Of a stretch of 64,000 nucleotides of DNA, positions 35,276-46,205 are shown piece after piece. Source of the DNA: Synaphobranchus kaupii (taxonomy: Eukaryota > Chordata > Actinopteri > Anguilliformes > Synaphobranchidae); contig CM056397.1 of assembly GCA_029718625.1 (NCBI GenBank), forward strand, positions 3,744,590 to 3,808,589, written 5' to 3'. Below the pieces are notes generated by a model. That model was not told where the DNA came from and made no database searches. It saw only the letters and a program-made list of their open reading frames with translations. How positions within the stretch are numbered: position 1 is the stretch's first letter; each line of letters opens with the position of its first letter. Position numbers and translations under genes: made by a program.

Positions 35276-35578
35276 GTTTATAAGCTTGGTTTTTTGAAGT
35301 CCGGTGAAGGACTGAGAATGTTGTGAGATGAGTGTCTTAGGCTGCAGTCACACTGCAGGCCTTATTGCTCAGATCCAATTTTTTTGTTTGGCTGTTCACA
35401 TACATTTTTTAATGTGGCCCATATCTGATACCAGTGTCTGAACTGACTGTTCTCCTGAGATACATGTGTGCGCATAAAAATAATACAAAAAACATCACAC
35501 CTGCCAGATTAGCCTACATCATGGAAATAAACAACAAAATGGAAGTTTCCAAAGTTATGGCTTTTGTGTTCATTTTAA

Positions 35579-37704
35579 CCTCTTAATACCAAACGCCCCC
35601 TAGTGGTAACGCGGGCGTTACGGAAGTTATTAAAGTTTATATTTCATTAATTTAACAAGATTTTTGAGGCGTTTATCCGTGCATCAAGTGCTAGACAAAC
35701 TGGATAAGCCAGAAGATGTTTTTGCCGAGGGAGACTCATCCTGTCTCAGTGACGCTGAATCCACTGATGACCGAGATGATGTTGCTGACATGTAAGTTGT
35801 TTTATCATACTAACAGTGTTATGCTATAAACGCATTGAATTTCGCCATGGCAGGTAACGTCGTTAGGGCTGGTGGTATTACCGATTTTTCGATATACCAG
35901 TGTGAATTCACGCAATGCCATGCGGGTTCGTAATTACATTGTCAACTGTATTTTATTGTTTTTCATACAATTAATATAAAAAATTGCACATTCCAACGGT
36001 ATGATAAATAATTTATGAAGTAAACTTAGGGTGTATTGTCTGTGTTGACAAACTCGCATGTGTTACGTGGCGTTGCCAACAACACAGATGTTTGTGGAAA
36101 CGGTAAGTTTGGTGTAAGCATCGAAGGAAATGTGCAATTTAGCTGCAATGCGTGAATCCCTGTGTTTCTTCTGTGAAGCTAACTAACCTTATATACTTAT
36201 GCATAAAATGGGTCCCTCTCAGCTAAATTAATATAGATAGTATTACCTTTACAGTGGCAAGCTAGCAAGCAAAATTACAGGTAACAAGCAGCTAGCTATC
36301 TATTTGTGTCTGAGATGAGCTACTAAATCGATTTTTTTGAGTGTGAAATGGCTTCTGGAAGTGTTTAGTAAAGTCATTGTTCCACATGAGTAAATTCTGT
36401 ATGCAGTACAGAAGGCTGTGCAGGTAAACAAAATGGCAATTTATGCATGGTTTGAGGGAGAGAACATGATAACATGAGGGAGTACTTGTTTATTATTATT
36501 ATTGTTGATTGTTGTTGGATAAGGGGGACTAATGGGTATATCAACATGGTGGACAATTCCATGGACAGGGTTAGTGGGGTTTGTAATGATGCTGATTGCT
36601 CTCCTGAGGGAATGTGTAGTCTAAGTGGCTTCTGTATGAATGGTTAAATAATCTCTCCTCACCCTCCACCCCCATGTTTTGATCCTTTGCCTTTTTTTGT
36701 TTTTAGTTCATTTTTTCAAGCTTTTTGGACCCTGCCATTTTGTACTTTGTGTAAATACGGTAACTTCAGCAATTAGAGGGCAAGGATCTTTTTATTTGTT
36801 ACAGCAGGGGTGTTTTTATTTTATCTAGGAAACTGGTGGACTTTAGATTTTTTATCCACTGCACTTTTAGTAGTACACCTTAGTGCACTTGTATATAGTT
36901 GATATATGTTTGTCATGTATAAAGTTTTGCCTCCTAAAACCCAACCCCAACGTCCCTGTCGTAGGAGGTGGCAACAGAATAAAGGACAGGACTGGCAAGC
37001 AGTAATGTGTAGGGAAGTTTCATACTATTCCCATTATTCATTTGAAAACCAGTTTGCACATTCCTGGACTCATTTCTGGCTAATGGGGCTCTGGTGAAAT
37101 ACACAAGATTCACTGTGCTGCTACATGGGTTTTGACAGCTTTTTGTAACCTCGGGTAGTTAGTTGTGTAATATGAAGAGCACCAAGAACACGTCTAAAAA
37201 TGAACTTTTATTGCCAATATTGACAGATTATCTCATTTTATTGTAAAAACCTAAAAAATAAATCATATTGAGACCTTTCTGGAACATTGCCATTTTTGGC
37301 ACATTTGGCACCATTTGGATAACAAAAGAGGTTCACCTGAAAAAAACCCTGTAAAATTTGAATGGTTTGACATATTGACACCAGATTGTTACCAGAGGTA
37401 GGCAGCATATTGATGAATCAGATAGAGGAGTCATTTCCTCCATAGCATTTGTAGCTGCCCAGGTAAAAAGTCTTAAACTTGAATGTAGGTACCCATTTTT
37501 TAGTTTTTTTATATTTTCTGTACATAAATTGTTGTAGTTAAGTATCAAAAACTGGATTTCTATGAGTTCTCACTGCTTAGTTGTAATACTGCACGTGTCT
37601 GCTTTAATAAAAGCCATGAACCATTTTTGTACCATTTATAGTTTTTGTTTGTCACTAGTGAAAACAGGCAAAAATTGCCCTATTTTGCCCTCGGTAGGAA
37701 GAGG
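35579..37704 (+). mobile_element. piggyBac-family element, internally deleted, nested
   Basis: Flanked by TTAA on both sides (35575-35578, 37705-37708). The ends match piggyBac rules: CCTCTTAATACC on the left, GGTAGGAAGAGG on the right. The interior keeps a 5' exon-like piece (35656-35791) and, near 36938-36985, a short piece reading PNVPVVGGGNR, with a 3' region related to 57410-58250. Most of the transposase, including the catalytic core, is missing, so it is a non-autonomous derivative. Confidence 0.75.
35656..35791 (+). pseudogene. piggyBac transposase N-terminal exon relic
   Basis: An open frame reading LRRLSVHQVLDKLDKPEDVF, then an acidic stretch (EGDSSCLSDAESTDD, RDDVADM). It ends in ATGTAAGT, a good splice-donor consensus. 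Acid-rich, Ser/Asp-rich N-termini are usual in piggyBac transposases, and its position just inside a TTAA-flanked terminus supports the call. The expected ATG is a TTG here, so translation would not start normally. The catalytic part is not present downstream. Confidence 0.55.
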
Positions 37705-38742
37705 TTAAAGTTGATGTGCAGTGGAGGCCGGCTGTAAATTCGTCAGATAATGATGATAAGGGTGAGAAAGTGAAAAAAGAGCCAAGGTTTTAACTCTAGC
37801 TTTTTGTGCAGCCTTGGCTGCTACTTCTGTGCAGAGGGACTCATGGATGCAAGATCAGAGCCAGGTGTGGTGGGTGACGTTTCACTGAAACACAAGCATG
37901 AAATTGACCTGGTCCGCTCGCAAGGGTGAGTGATTCTGAGGACGGGCAAGTTGATGTAACAGAGCGCTCAGCCGCTTGGCGAGTGAGACCAGTCAATATA
38001 GGCTAATATTTATAAAATGGATAGTTATGGAATGCCGATTGGTCAATATAGCATATAGCTGTGCTAAAATGCAAGATATAAAACAGCTATGACACGACAC
38101 ATCTGTTCACCTTATGGTGTAGCTATCACTGCTCAACTTTAGATTGGACCATTGACAGTAGCTGACATTATTGGACCAAACTGTTAACGTTCAGTAAGAA
38201 GTAAGCTAGCTACATGAAAAAAACATGAATAAAAAATGCGGTGCAACAAAACAGGACAATAATATGGACAGTTTTAACATTATTTAAAATCACAAAACAG
38301 TTAATGCAGCTGTCCACGAATGATAGGCTATAAAAACGTAGCCTACTTCTGAAAGTTATGGTGTATCGTTTGTGCAAAAAAAAAAAGTCCACTGCTTTGC
38401 ACCTTTACCACTTATGTAAATGAAGACATATGATTAATATAACCTACCCTGTACAAAAGTGAGTTAACGAGGCCATTTGCTATGTTCTAATGCCCGGCTA
38501 GATCAAAATGACGTAAAAGTCACACAAATTCCGATATGACTGTTCAGACTGATGGGCAGAAATCGGACATGTATCAGATTTAGGACCACATATGAATGTG
38601 GCCCAAATCGGGATTGAAAGATCAGATTCCATGTGATTTGTACTCTTCTCTTCACACTGTTCTAAAAAAACAGATCTATGTCACACATAAAAGAAAAAAT
38701 CTGATTTGGGCCACTTTTACCTGCCGTGTGAACATAGCCTTA

Positions 38743-39641
38743 AGCCCTATTCGGACGGGATAAGTTTTCAGGACAATGTCTGTAAAGTAATTATTACCAC
38801 AGGACGTCTGTAATGTTAATGGCCGATTTGGACGGGATAAAGTATCTCCGTAATCAGCGTCTAGAATTACAGAGATGGGAGTGTCTACTCCATGTTGTCG
38901 TCACACCGAAAATGTTCCCCACGAGTCATACAACGTTACACATCCTATCTTCGCTGCAAACTGATTGCTTCTGGTAGAAAATCGCTGTCAGAGAGCAATT
39001 GAAAAGATACAGGCGCCAAAAAAAAAAAACTACGTGGAGACAATGTTGGCATGGCAAACATGTCCACAAAAAGCGTGAGGAATCCTGCATTACACGGTAG
39101 CCTACACCTCTTTATTAACGTTAGCTTGAAAAGAAACAGTGTTAAGCCATAACATGTATGTAAGGCTATAGCTAGGCTACAATAGCTTACCTAAAGCTGC
39201 CACAAGCGTTGCCCCACTGTAGCCTACTTTTGAGCCTGTTTTTTTTTTTTTTTTTGCTCTCTGTCTTCTTATTTAATGTAACGTTACATTAATTTAGGGG
39301 TCGGTCAATAGTTGGACCGAAGAGAGCACAACCAAATGCGTCCTCGGGTGCTTATGTGAAAAACCAGGAGAAAAGACTGGGGAAAACTAATTTCTCACAG
39401 GAAATAACAGAATTTTACCGGACATGTCAATTCGCACAGGATTGCTTTAACCTGGGGTAATTTTTACAGGACATTTAACAGTTGGTAAAAGACTCCGGAA
39501 TCTTTACTGGCGCGGGAGCGCGCACTGCGTAAAAGTTACGGACATGGCAGATTCAGACGGGACTAAAATAGCAGAGCCCCTCCGGTAATTATTACATTAC
39601 CCCACCTCCCCCTGTAAAACTTATCCCGTCCGAATAGGGCT
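38743..39641. mobile_element. Non-autonomous DNA transposon with AGCCCTATTCGG ends
   Basis: The ends are long inverted repeats: AGCCCTATTCGGACGGGATA with AGTTTT on the left, AAAACTTATCCCGTCCGAAT with AGGGCT on the right. An internal copy of GGACGGGATAAAG is present at 38831. The left flank is the TTA shared with the neighbouring element; the right flank is TTT, possibly a mutated TTA. It sits within sequence that resumes at 39645 as part of another Harbinger-type repeat. No coding region. Confidence 0.72.
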
Positions 39642-39644
39642 TTT

Positions 39645-39990
39645 GTCTCTTCATTAATTATAGGTGTGTCTTGTCTTACTCTCGGTAATTCCCGACAGTG
39701 CTGTTATTTTAGAAAATATATGCGGTTTAATTTCCTTAAAAAGCACCTGTAACCGCTGAGAATAATAGAATAGGCTATGGCTTCCATTTCACTTTGTTTT
39801 ATGAATTTCGTTTGATTATGAAGCATTGTCAATCATCTATTCCATGAGACTCATCTCACAGCAGACAGATCACAAGGCAATGAATTCGGCTAGCGAAGTT
39901 CAAGCTTCATCCGAAGTTCATATTACTTGCATTCTAATATTGATTAATAACAAATAGCGTCCTTTTGCCTTATTGATGACACTAAATACA
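39645..39990 (+). repeat. Harbinger-type repeat, internal part (copy 1)
   Basis: Matches 62361-62874 with an internal deletion of about 190 bp. Shared blocks are GTCTCTTCATTAATTATAGG, GTAATTCCCGACAG, GAATTTCGTTTGATTATG, GCTTCATCCGAAGTTCAT and TTGATGACACTA. The copy at 62227 starts with a Harbinger terminal motif, giving the classification. No coding sequence was recognised. Confidence 0.7.
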
Positions 39991-40070
39991 CTAAAGCTGT
40001 CTGGTTGGTAACCAGTAGGTTTATGCATATTTTCTCTTGTTTTATATTGTCCTGCTTATGGAAATATATA

Positions 40071-40310
40071 CAGTTGAAGTCGGAAGTTTATATACACTTT
40101 GGTTGAAGTCATTAAAACTAATTTTTAACCACTCCACAGATTTCATTTTAGCAAACTATAGTGTTGGCAAGTCAGTTAGGACATCTACTTTGTGCATGAC
40201 ACAAGTAATATTTCCAACAATTGTTTACAGACAGATTATTTCACTTTTAATTCACTATATCACAATTCCAGTGGGTCAGAGGTTTACATACACTAAGTTT
40301 ACTGTGCCTT
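40071..40310 (+). mobile_element. Sleeping Beauty-like Tc1 left IR/DR arm, solitary
   Basis: Starts after TA with CAGTTGAAGTCGGAAGTTTA and ends about 240 bp later. It has the two direct repeats that bind transposase: outer (40071-40102) and inner (40266-40297, CCAGTGGGTCAGAGGTTTAC followed by ATACAC). The spacer has GGCAAGTCAGTTAGGACATC and TGTTTACAGACAGATTATTT, as in salmonid-type Tc1 elements with ~230-bp IR/DR ends. The transposase gene and right end are absent. The small open frame over it is not a gene. Confidence 0.9.
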
Positions 40311-40599
40311 TAAATTTTTTATATTTGGTATATTGGCATATCCATGGCATGCCATGACTTCCTGATGTCTGTGACCCAACAACATCAAAAGACTCTTGAT
40401 ATCTTATTTTCTGGTACTCTTACAAGTGATACTATAACGTCTCTGCATTTGAATGGATCTCTATGGGAATTGGGGGGTGGAACTAGATTTTGCTGTAAAT
40501 TACACTGGAACAGTATGAAAACACATGGTTGGCTAAATGGCTCTAAGTAATCAAGGGTCTGATGTATCAAACAAGCCTTAAAGCAGCACTCTGCTGCCA

Positions 40600-41780
40600 T
40601 AAATACAGTTCAGTCAGGACCACTGTTGTTCAAGTAAAAGCTTTATTGACATTCTTAAAACAATACATTTTAGGTTTGGCAATATGTTTCTGTTCAAAAA
40701 GCTCTCCCGCCAATCCACGCGAGCAAGTATGGGTATGGCGGTGAAGGCAGCAGCAACAACCCCCCAATAGGGTTGCACTTAGAACAGAACCGGCAGCACT
40801 GTGAATGGTTTTTAACAGATTCCATTAAATCGGTTATATATATATGCCACTTTTATGTGTCATTATCACAAACAATTTACAAGGAACCGGGCCTGAACCC
40901 CCGTAGAGCATGCCTAGGGCGACAGTGGCAAGGAAAAACTCCCTGCTGTTAGCAGGAAGAAACCTTGGGCAGAACCTGACTCTGAAGGGGGAGTCCATCT
41001 GCCGCTGACTGGCACCGGTTAACTGAATAGCTGATTACGGAATAGAAAAATGGCAAGACAGAACATATGAAAATGTCAATATATAATGAGCCGGTGGTGG
41101 AACACGGATTGAAGGCCAGCAGGTGGTATCATCAGCTGGGGACAGGCGTGGAGCTGGAGCTGACCGGCTGCTTCTGGAGAACGATGTTCGTTGATCTATA
41201 GTTACCGCTCCGGCGCTTGCCGAAGCGGGAAGGAGAGAGGAAAGAAATCAGTAGGCACTCGAAAATATTAGTGAGCCATGCAGGAGCGATATAGGCTAGG
41301 TGTCTGTGCGCAATAGGGAACTGAAGAGGATGGAGCTGGGGTGGAGGGGGGTTTTTGTGTGCAGCGGGCGTGCAGACAGAGGATCCACCATGGTAGGGCG
41401 AGGCGGTTAAATAGATTGCCTTGTTATGTGAATGGACTGATAGGTGAATCGTCACTACCCAGGTGAGCTGTCAGCTGATTCACCTATGGCCGGGTTTCAC
41501 TCTTGTGGCCTGCCTGAACTAACGCTACGCTCGATTTCAGTCAGGACCACTGTTGTTCAAGTAAAAGCTTTATTGACATTCTTAAAACAATACATTTTAG
41601 GTTTGGCGGTATGGTTGTGTTCAAAAAACCCTCCTGCCAATCCACGCAAGGAAGCATGGGTATGGCGGTGAGGGCAGCAGCAACAACCCCCAAAAACAAC
41701 CATATGCCAAAGTGCTGCTAGTGTTGTGCTTACGTGATGACTGTGTAACGACCTTTCGCTTCCGGAGGAAGCCATTCTGT
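40600..41780. repeat. Composite repeat region with a ~165-bp direct duplication
   Basis: 40608-40770 and 41538-41700 are direct copies (TCAGTCAGGACCACTGTTGT, AAAGCTTTATTGACATTC, GGGTATGGCGGTGA, GCAGCAGCAACAACCCCC). Between them are a minus-oriented LINE-type tail (about 40870-41030, with GGCAAGGAAAAACTCCCTGC) and a 185-bp block (41352-41536) found again at 62019-62203. No gene is supported. The two short frames ending in NPRxxxWVWR are products of the duplication. Confidence 0.7.
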
Positions 41781-41789
41781 CCATCAGCT

Positions 41790-42058
41790 CAAGGCCCTTC
41801 TAATATTACATGGATCAGTGGCTATGTGTACCAACACATGTTGGACTCCCCTGGGAGCCAGAAGTAAGATTAAACTAACCAGGAAGTTATATGTGTAGTG
41901 ATGAAGAACAATGTGCGACCTTCCAGCTACCAATGAAGCCATCCTGTCCATCAGCTCAAGGTCCTTCTAACATTACATTAGTCAGTGGCTATGTGTACCA
42001 ACGCATGTTGGACTTCCCCTGGGATCCAGAAGTAAGATTAAACTAACCAGGAAGTAAG
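41790..42058. repeat. Tandem ~163-bp repeats, left part of a split array
   Basis: Two units, each with CAGTGGCTATGTGTACCAAC (41819 and 41982), GTAAGATTAAACTAACCAGG and CAGCTCAAGG. The array continues at 49808 beyond the LTR element and has at least three more units to about 50480. The LTR element thus inserted into a pre-existing tandem array. Confidence 0.8.
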
Positions 42059-42689
42059 TGTGGAAGTAAGCCGTAGGCCCAAGAAAGCCTCATATGCAAA
42101 TATATAAATAATTAAATAATACAGTCAAGATCTAGTGGAAAAGTACTGAGATGGGGGGTTGTGAGAGGGTGCAGGATAGTTCTCTGTCAGCAAGGACGAG
42201 GGCATCTAGCACACCAGTCAAAACAGGAATGTTTTCCTCCTGTGTTCCATAACAAAGCAGGAGTTGTACTTATAGATCGTGCTGACCGAACAGGTGGGAG
42301 GAGAGTTCACAAACAATTTTATTTGATAGATCAAGAGTGCCCCCAAGCGCATAGGGTAAGAACAGGTCATATAACATATTAATGTTTTGCCTAATTTGTT
42401 ATTGGATAAAATAAGATATTATGAAAAGGTGTTACCACATATCATTGGTGTATTAGCAACGTAAAGGAGGAGTTATGATATTGTAAAAACTAATGTTTGT
42501 TATTGTTCGGGGAATTCTGAATCCTCTGCGTAGGTTTGTGGTTTTCCCATGTTGAATCAACATTTGACCATTTAATAAAAGATTATACTTCTGCTATTTC
42601 CTTCATCTTTATCTTGAGTATTCTTCCACTCGAAAAACCCATCTTAAATTGAATTTAACGAGGAGGGAGTCAAAGGACTTACTTCCGCA
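42059..42689 (+). repeat. 5' LTR (631 bp)
   Basis: Begins TGTGGAAGTAAG and ends CTTACTTCCGCA, so the termini form a 12-bp near-perfect inverted repeat of the TG...CA type. AATAAAAG near the right part could serve as the polyadenylation signal. Both LTRs hold the same 73-codon frame, which I take as accidental. The single difference I can see is C here versus A in the 3' copy, in a GAGTGCCC[C/A]CAAGC context. Confidence 0.93.
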
Positions 42690-42691
42690 TT

Positions 42692-42707
42692 TGGCGAGCC
42701 AGCAAGG
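42692..42707 (+). promoter_or_regulatory. Primer binding site, tRNA-Arg type
   Basis: TGGCGAGCCAGCAAGG lies two bases after the LTR end. It is complementary to the 3' end of vertebrate tRNA-Arg(ACG), including CCA, at 15 of 16 positions as I recall that tRNA (family knowledge, not searched). A tRNA-Arg primer is unusual and is known from a fish retrovirus lineage. Confidence 0.65.
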
Positions 42708-42785
42708 ACTCCAAGATCCCGGGGGGGATACAGGAGGGAACCAACGGCGTGCAGTGTTTTTCTTCAAGTTAGAGACCGGTCAATA

Positions 42786-42800
42786 GTGAGAGGTAAGCAG
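42786..42800 (+). promoter_or_regulatory. Candidate major splice donor in the leader
   Basis: GAG-GTAAGC at 42790-42797 is a good donor consensus located about 100 bp downstream of the primer site, where retroviral leaders often have one. Its inverted copy is in the right leader arm. Function is inferred only. Confidence 0.4.
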
Positions 42801-43017
42801 ACACCTTTTTTTAAAAAGTCTGCAGAGAAGGATTACCCGCACTCCGTTGGCCCCAAGTGTGGTCCTACACCGGTGACGGAGCTCCAGTGGGTGAGTGGAT
42901 TAATTGATTATATTGATTATAAAAACAAAATAGAGAGGATAAATAGGTAGAAAAATTATTGTGATGAAGTAGAAATAAGCAGAAGTGACTCTGAGTGTCA
43001 AGATCTCTGAGTGTGAT

Positions 43018-43258
43018 GTTTTGTGGGGCTTGGAGCTCAGATATTTTGTGATATTTTGTGGGGCTTGGAGCTCAGATGTTTTGTTTGTGGGGCTTGGAGC
43101 TCAGATGTTTTGTTTGTGGGGCTTGGAGCTCAGATGTTTTGTTTGTGGGGCTTGGAGCTCAGATGTTTTGTTTGTGGGGCTTGGAGCTCAGATGTTTTGT
43201 GATATTTTGTGGGGCTTGGAGCTCAGATATTTTGTGATTTGGGGGCTTGGAGCTCTAT
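43018..43258 (+). repeat. 29-bp tandem repeats in the leader
   Basis: Eight copies of GGGGCTTGGAGCTCAGAT (first at 43025, then 43060, 43089, 43118, 43147, 43176, 43211 and about 43242). The spacing is mostly 29 bp, sometimes 35. Because 29 is not a multiple of three, one frame reads the unit in all three phases (GAWSSDV, GLGAQMF, GLELRCF). This part is not mirrored in the right leader arm, so it expanded after the inverted duplication or was lost there. Confidence 0.85.
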
Positions 43259-44135
43259 GACAACACTGTGGGGGAGTACTGAACTCCAAGTTAGCTAACC
43301 TAAAACTCTGAGCAACTCTTGAGCAATATAGAGCAATTCCGGATTGTGGGTCGCGTAGAGGTTGTGTGTAAAGGGACGCCTTTCCCTTCAAAGTCCGCCA
43401 CAAACGGTGAATAGAGTGAAGCAGTTGAAAGATACTGCCACGGCTATATTACGGTAGGGACAATTAGGGAAACAGTGCAGTATAGCAGTGGCAGTATCTT
43501 TCAACTGCTTCACTCTATTCACCGTTTGTGGCGGACTTTGAAGGGAAAGGCGTCCCTTTACACACAACCTCTACGCGACCCACAATCCGGAATTGCTCTA
43601 TATTGCTCAAGAGTTGCTCAGAGTTTTTGGTTAGCTAACTTGGAGTTCAGTACTCCCCCACAGTGTTGTCATATTCAGGCTATCTTTCAAGCTCATCTTT
43701 TATTCAGGCTTTCTTTCAAGCTCATCTTTTTTTCTCAGCGCTCACAACTCAAATCACAAAATATATCACACTCAGAGCTCAAAACACAAAATATCACACT
43801 CACTCAGAGATCTTGACACTCAGAGTCACTTCTGCTTATTTCTACTTCATCACAATAATTTTTCTACCTATTTATCCTCTCTATTTTGTTTTTATAATCA
43901 ATATAATTCAATTAATCCACTCACCCACTGGAGCTCCGTCACCGGTGTAGGACCACACTTGGGGCCAATGGAGTGCAGGTAATTCCTCTCTGCAGACTTT
44001 TTAAAAAAAGGTGTCTGCTTACCTCTCACTATTGACCGGTCTCTAACTTGAAGAAAAACACCGCACGCCGTTGGTTCCCTCCTGTATCCCCCCCGGGATC
44101 TTGGAGTCCTTGCTGGCTCGCCAAATCACATCTTC

Positions 44136-44639
44136 TCACTTCTCACCTCCCTCTGCTTCTTCCATTGCCTGTTGATATCTGGTGGCACATCCTAGCTTGC
44201 TGCTCCTTTCAGATTCACGTGCCCCCGACGACTTGACTGTTTCTTTCTTGCAACTTGTCATTCTCTGATTCTCTGGCCCGTCATGAGGTGTGTGGAGGCA
44301 TGGGAATAGTGTGCTATTTGCGGGATTTCCCTCGTTTCCTCGGCTGTCACTCTGGGCTGTCTCTGATTCTCCTTCCTCTGGGCCTGCTGCTGTAACTTTT
44401 GATCTTATTAAAACGGTTTCCAAATTACCTTCTACTTCCAGGGTCCCTTTCACTTTCACCAACTCTGGTCTCATCCTCACAGTAGTCTCAGGCCTCTGGC
44501 TCAAATCTTCTTGTTCCCCAGTGCTGTTCAATGATGGCAGGTATTGAAGTTCAAAAATACCTTCCTTAGGCCACACCAAGGGACCACCTCTTGTCCACTT
44601 TTCCCATTTTTTCATAGTCTTCTCATAGTCATATTTCAA
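44136..44639 (-). pseudogene. Gag-like frame, inverted copy
   Basis: An open frame of 167 codons on the minus strand, nearly identical to the direct copy at 46206-46745. It starts MKYDYEKTMKKWEKW and has GGPLVWPKEGIF; the middle is Glu/Ser/Thr-rich (TGEQEDLSQRPETTV). It lacks a 12-residue block present in the direct copy. Lying antisense to the element's transcript, it would not be expressed from the 5' LTR. The frame is intact, which suggests recent origin or selection before duplication. Identity as gag rests on its position and the capsid-like frames downstream of the direct copy. Confidence 0.5.
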
Positions 44640-46205
44640 GTCTCATAATTTGAAATAATTCACTCATGCAGGAGAGAGGTGTCTTTAAAGTCTCGCCCTT
44701 CCGCGTTTTCAAATCTTTATTTTTCTTTAGCCCATCCAAGCTTATTCTAGTTAACTGAAAACAATAAAAACAAAAAATAATATTTTTTCTTAATTGGTTT
44801 TGTTTCTTAATTGATTTTGTTTCTTAATTTATAATGCATCAATTTATAATCAATCAATTTATAATCAATCAATTTATAATTAATTAATTTATTCTTAATT
44901 GATTTATTATTATTATAATTCAGGGACCACTCTGTTCTTGGTAGCCAAGCCTTTACTTTTAATCCTGTTAGTTCCCACTTAGTGACTGTGACTCGTGTGG
45001 CTCCTCCCCCTGAATGCCCCTGCTCAACTTCCCCTTCTATCTCTTCAGTTCTCAATTCCCTCACTGGGGTACACTCCAGCCAAACGGCTGCGTCTGCCCA
45101 CCAGTCTAAACATATTTTAAATGTTTCTCCTGTTTCTGTGGCCTTGGGTAGGGATTTATCAATCCCTGGATGGCAGCACAGAGATTTTACTCCATATAAC
45201 TGTTCTCATGTTAATTATTCTCCCACTGTATCTTTTCCCACAATAACATACACAATAACAGACACATAATATTTCCACTTTTCTAGTGGAGTACTATCTA
45301 TCTAAGTAAAACCCTGTTATTTACATAATTTCCTTCAGCATTATATACAGCATATCCAAAATAACAAATTCTCGTATAATGTTAGCACACCACCTTATCT
45401 TTTTTCTATTGTTCTCCTGTTACAGTATTGTTTAATCGATTATGTTCAGTTTGATTGTACAACCCGTGCAATGGATCTATTTGTTCTAATTTGATTCATT
45501 GAGATATATGTATATACATATAGTACTATTTACAAAAAATTATAACTATAGTATTATTAACAACAGTAAATTATTTGGCCACACAACATAACTTTTAAAA
45601 AATAGTTTTTTTTTTCTTTTAGAAAGATTTTTTTTTTTTTCTTTTAGAAAGATTAAATTAATGAATTATAAATCAATTAAGAAAAATCAATTAAGAAAAA
45701 ATATATTTTTTGGTGTTTTTATTGTTTTATTTTATTTTCATTTTTTATTTTAAAAAGAAAACATGGAGGCAAAGTTATTATAGTTGTAAGTTTTTCATTT
45801 ATTTTATTTATTTTTTAATTAGTTTTTAATTTCACTTTCTAATTTAGAGCGAGAGAAATTAAATATTGGTTTTGAATGTTTTAAATTACTCTATATGCAA
45901 TCCAGATTTCAGATCGCAAATCAGGAAGAGGATCAGAAACTAAAACTAAAAAAATTCATGATTAATTTTTATTTTTATTCCAGTTCATTTTGCACCACTA
46001 CAGTTAGTTTTGTTTTAAAAGTCACTTTATTTTTATTTCAGTTAACTAAAATGTTTTATTTTTTATTTTTTATTTTAGTTTCACTTTCAGTTAACTAGAA
46101 TAAGCTTGCATGGGCTAAAGAAAAATAAAGATTTGAAAACGCGGAAGGGCGAGACTTTAAAGACACCTCTCTCCTGCATGAGTGAATTATTTCAAATTAT
46201 GAGAC
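44640..46205. other. AT-rich centre of the element
   Basis: The outer parts mirror each other: 44640-44760 with 46085-46205, and 44770-44890 with about 45650-45730 (AATTAAGAAAAAATAT blocks). The centre 44900-45640 holds a minus-strand frame (44807-45064, extending upstream in a shifted frame with LPKATETGETFKICLDWW) of unknown nature. A T-rich block at 45730-46085 has no mirror and may be a later insertion. No RNA gene or promoter is supported. Confidence 0.55.

Larger units (their letters stand above)
35340..38739. mobile_element. TTA-flanked DNA transposon (Harbinger-like) with nested insertion
   Basis: The ends are inverted repeats, GGCTGCAGTCACACTGCAGG on the left and CCTGCCGTGTGAACATAGCC on the right, flanked by TTA (35337-35339 and 38740-38742). 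Internal similarity continues (CAGATCCAATTTTTTTG against AAAAAATCTGATTTGGGCC). Without its nested piggyBac derivative (35579-37704) it would be about 1270 bp. No transposase frame was found; assignment to PIF/Harbinger rests on the 3-bp TTA duplication. Confidence 0.7.
42690..44125. repeat. Leader palindrome (inverted duplication)
   Basis: Left arm 42690-43441, loop 43442-43487, right arm 43488-44125. The right arm, read on the minus strand, reproduces the left from the centre (GATACTGCCAC / GTGGCAGTATC) out to the first base after the LTR (TTTGGCGAGCC / GGCTCGCCAAA). Differences include single bases, the tandem repeats only on the left, and a duplicated CAGGCTTTCTTTCAAGCTCA block only on the right. 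Confidence 0.88.

Noticed and set aside
42161..42382. A 73-codon frame present in both LTRs with identical translation
   Set aside because: The identity follows from the near-identical LTRs. The one difference is silent, but one site says nothing about selection, and no domain is recognisable.
42985..43260. 91-codon frame with GAWSSDVLF repeats
   Set aside because: It reads the 29-bp tandem repeat in three phases; no evidence of a real protein.
43475..43816. 113-codon frame in the right leader arm, similar to one on the minus strand at 43188-43403
   Set aside because: Again a product of the leader palindrome. No domain, and the reading lies antisense to the leader.
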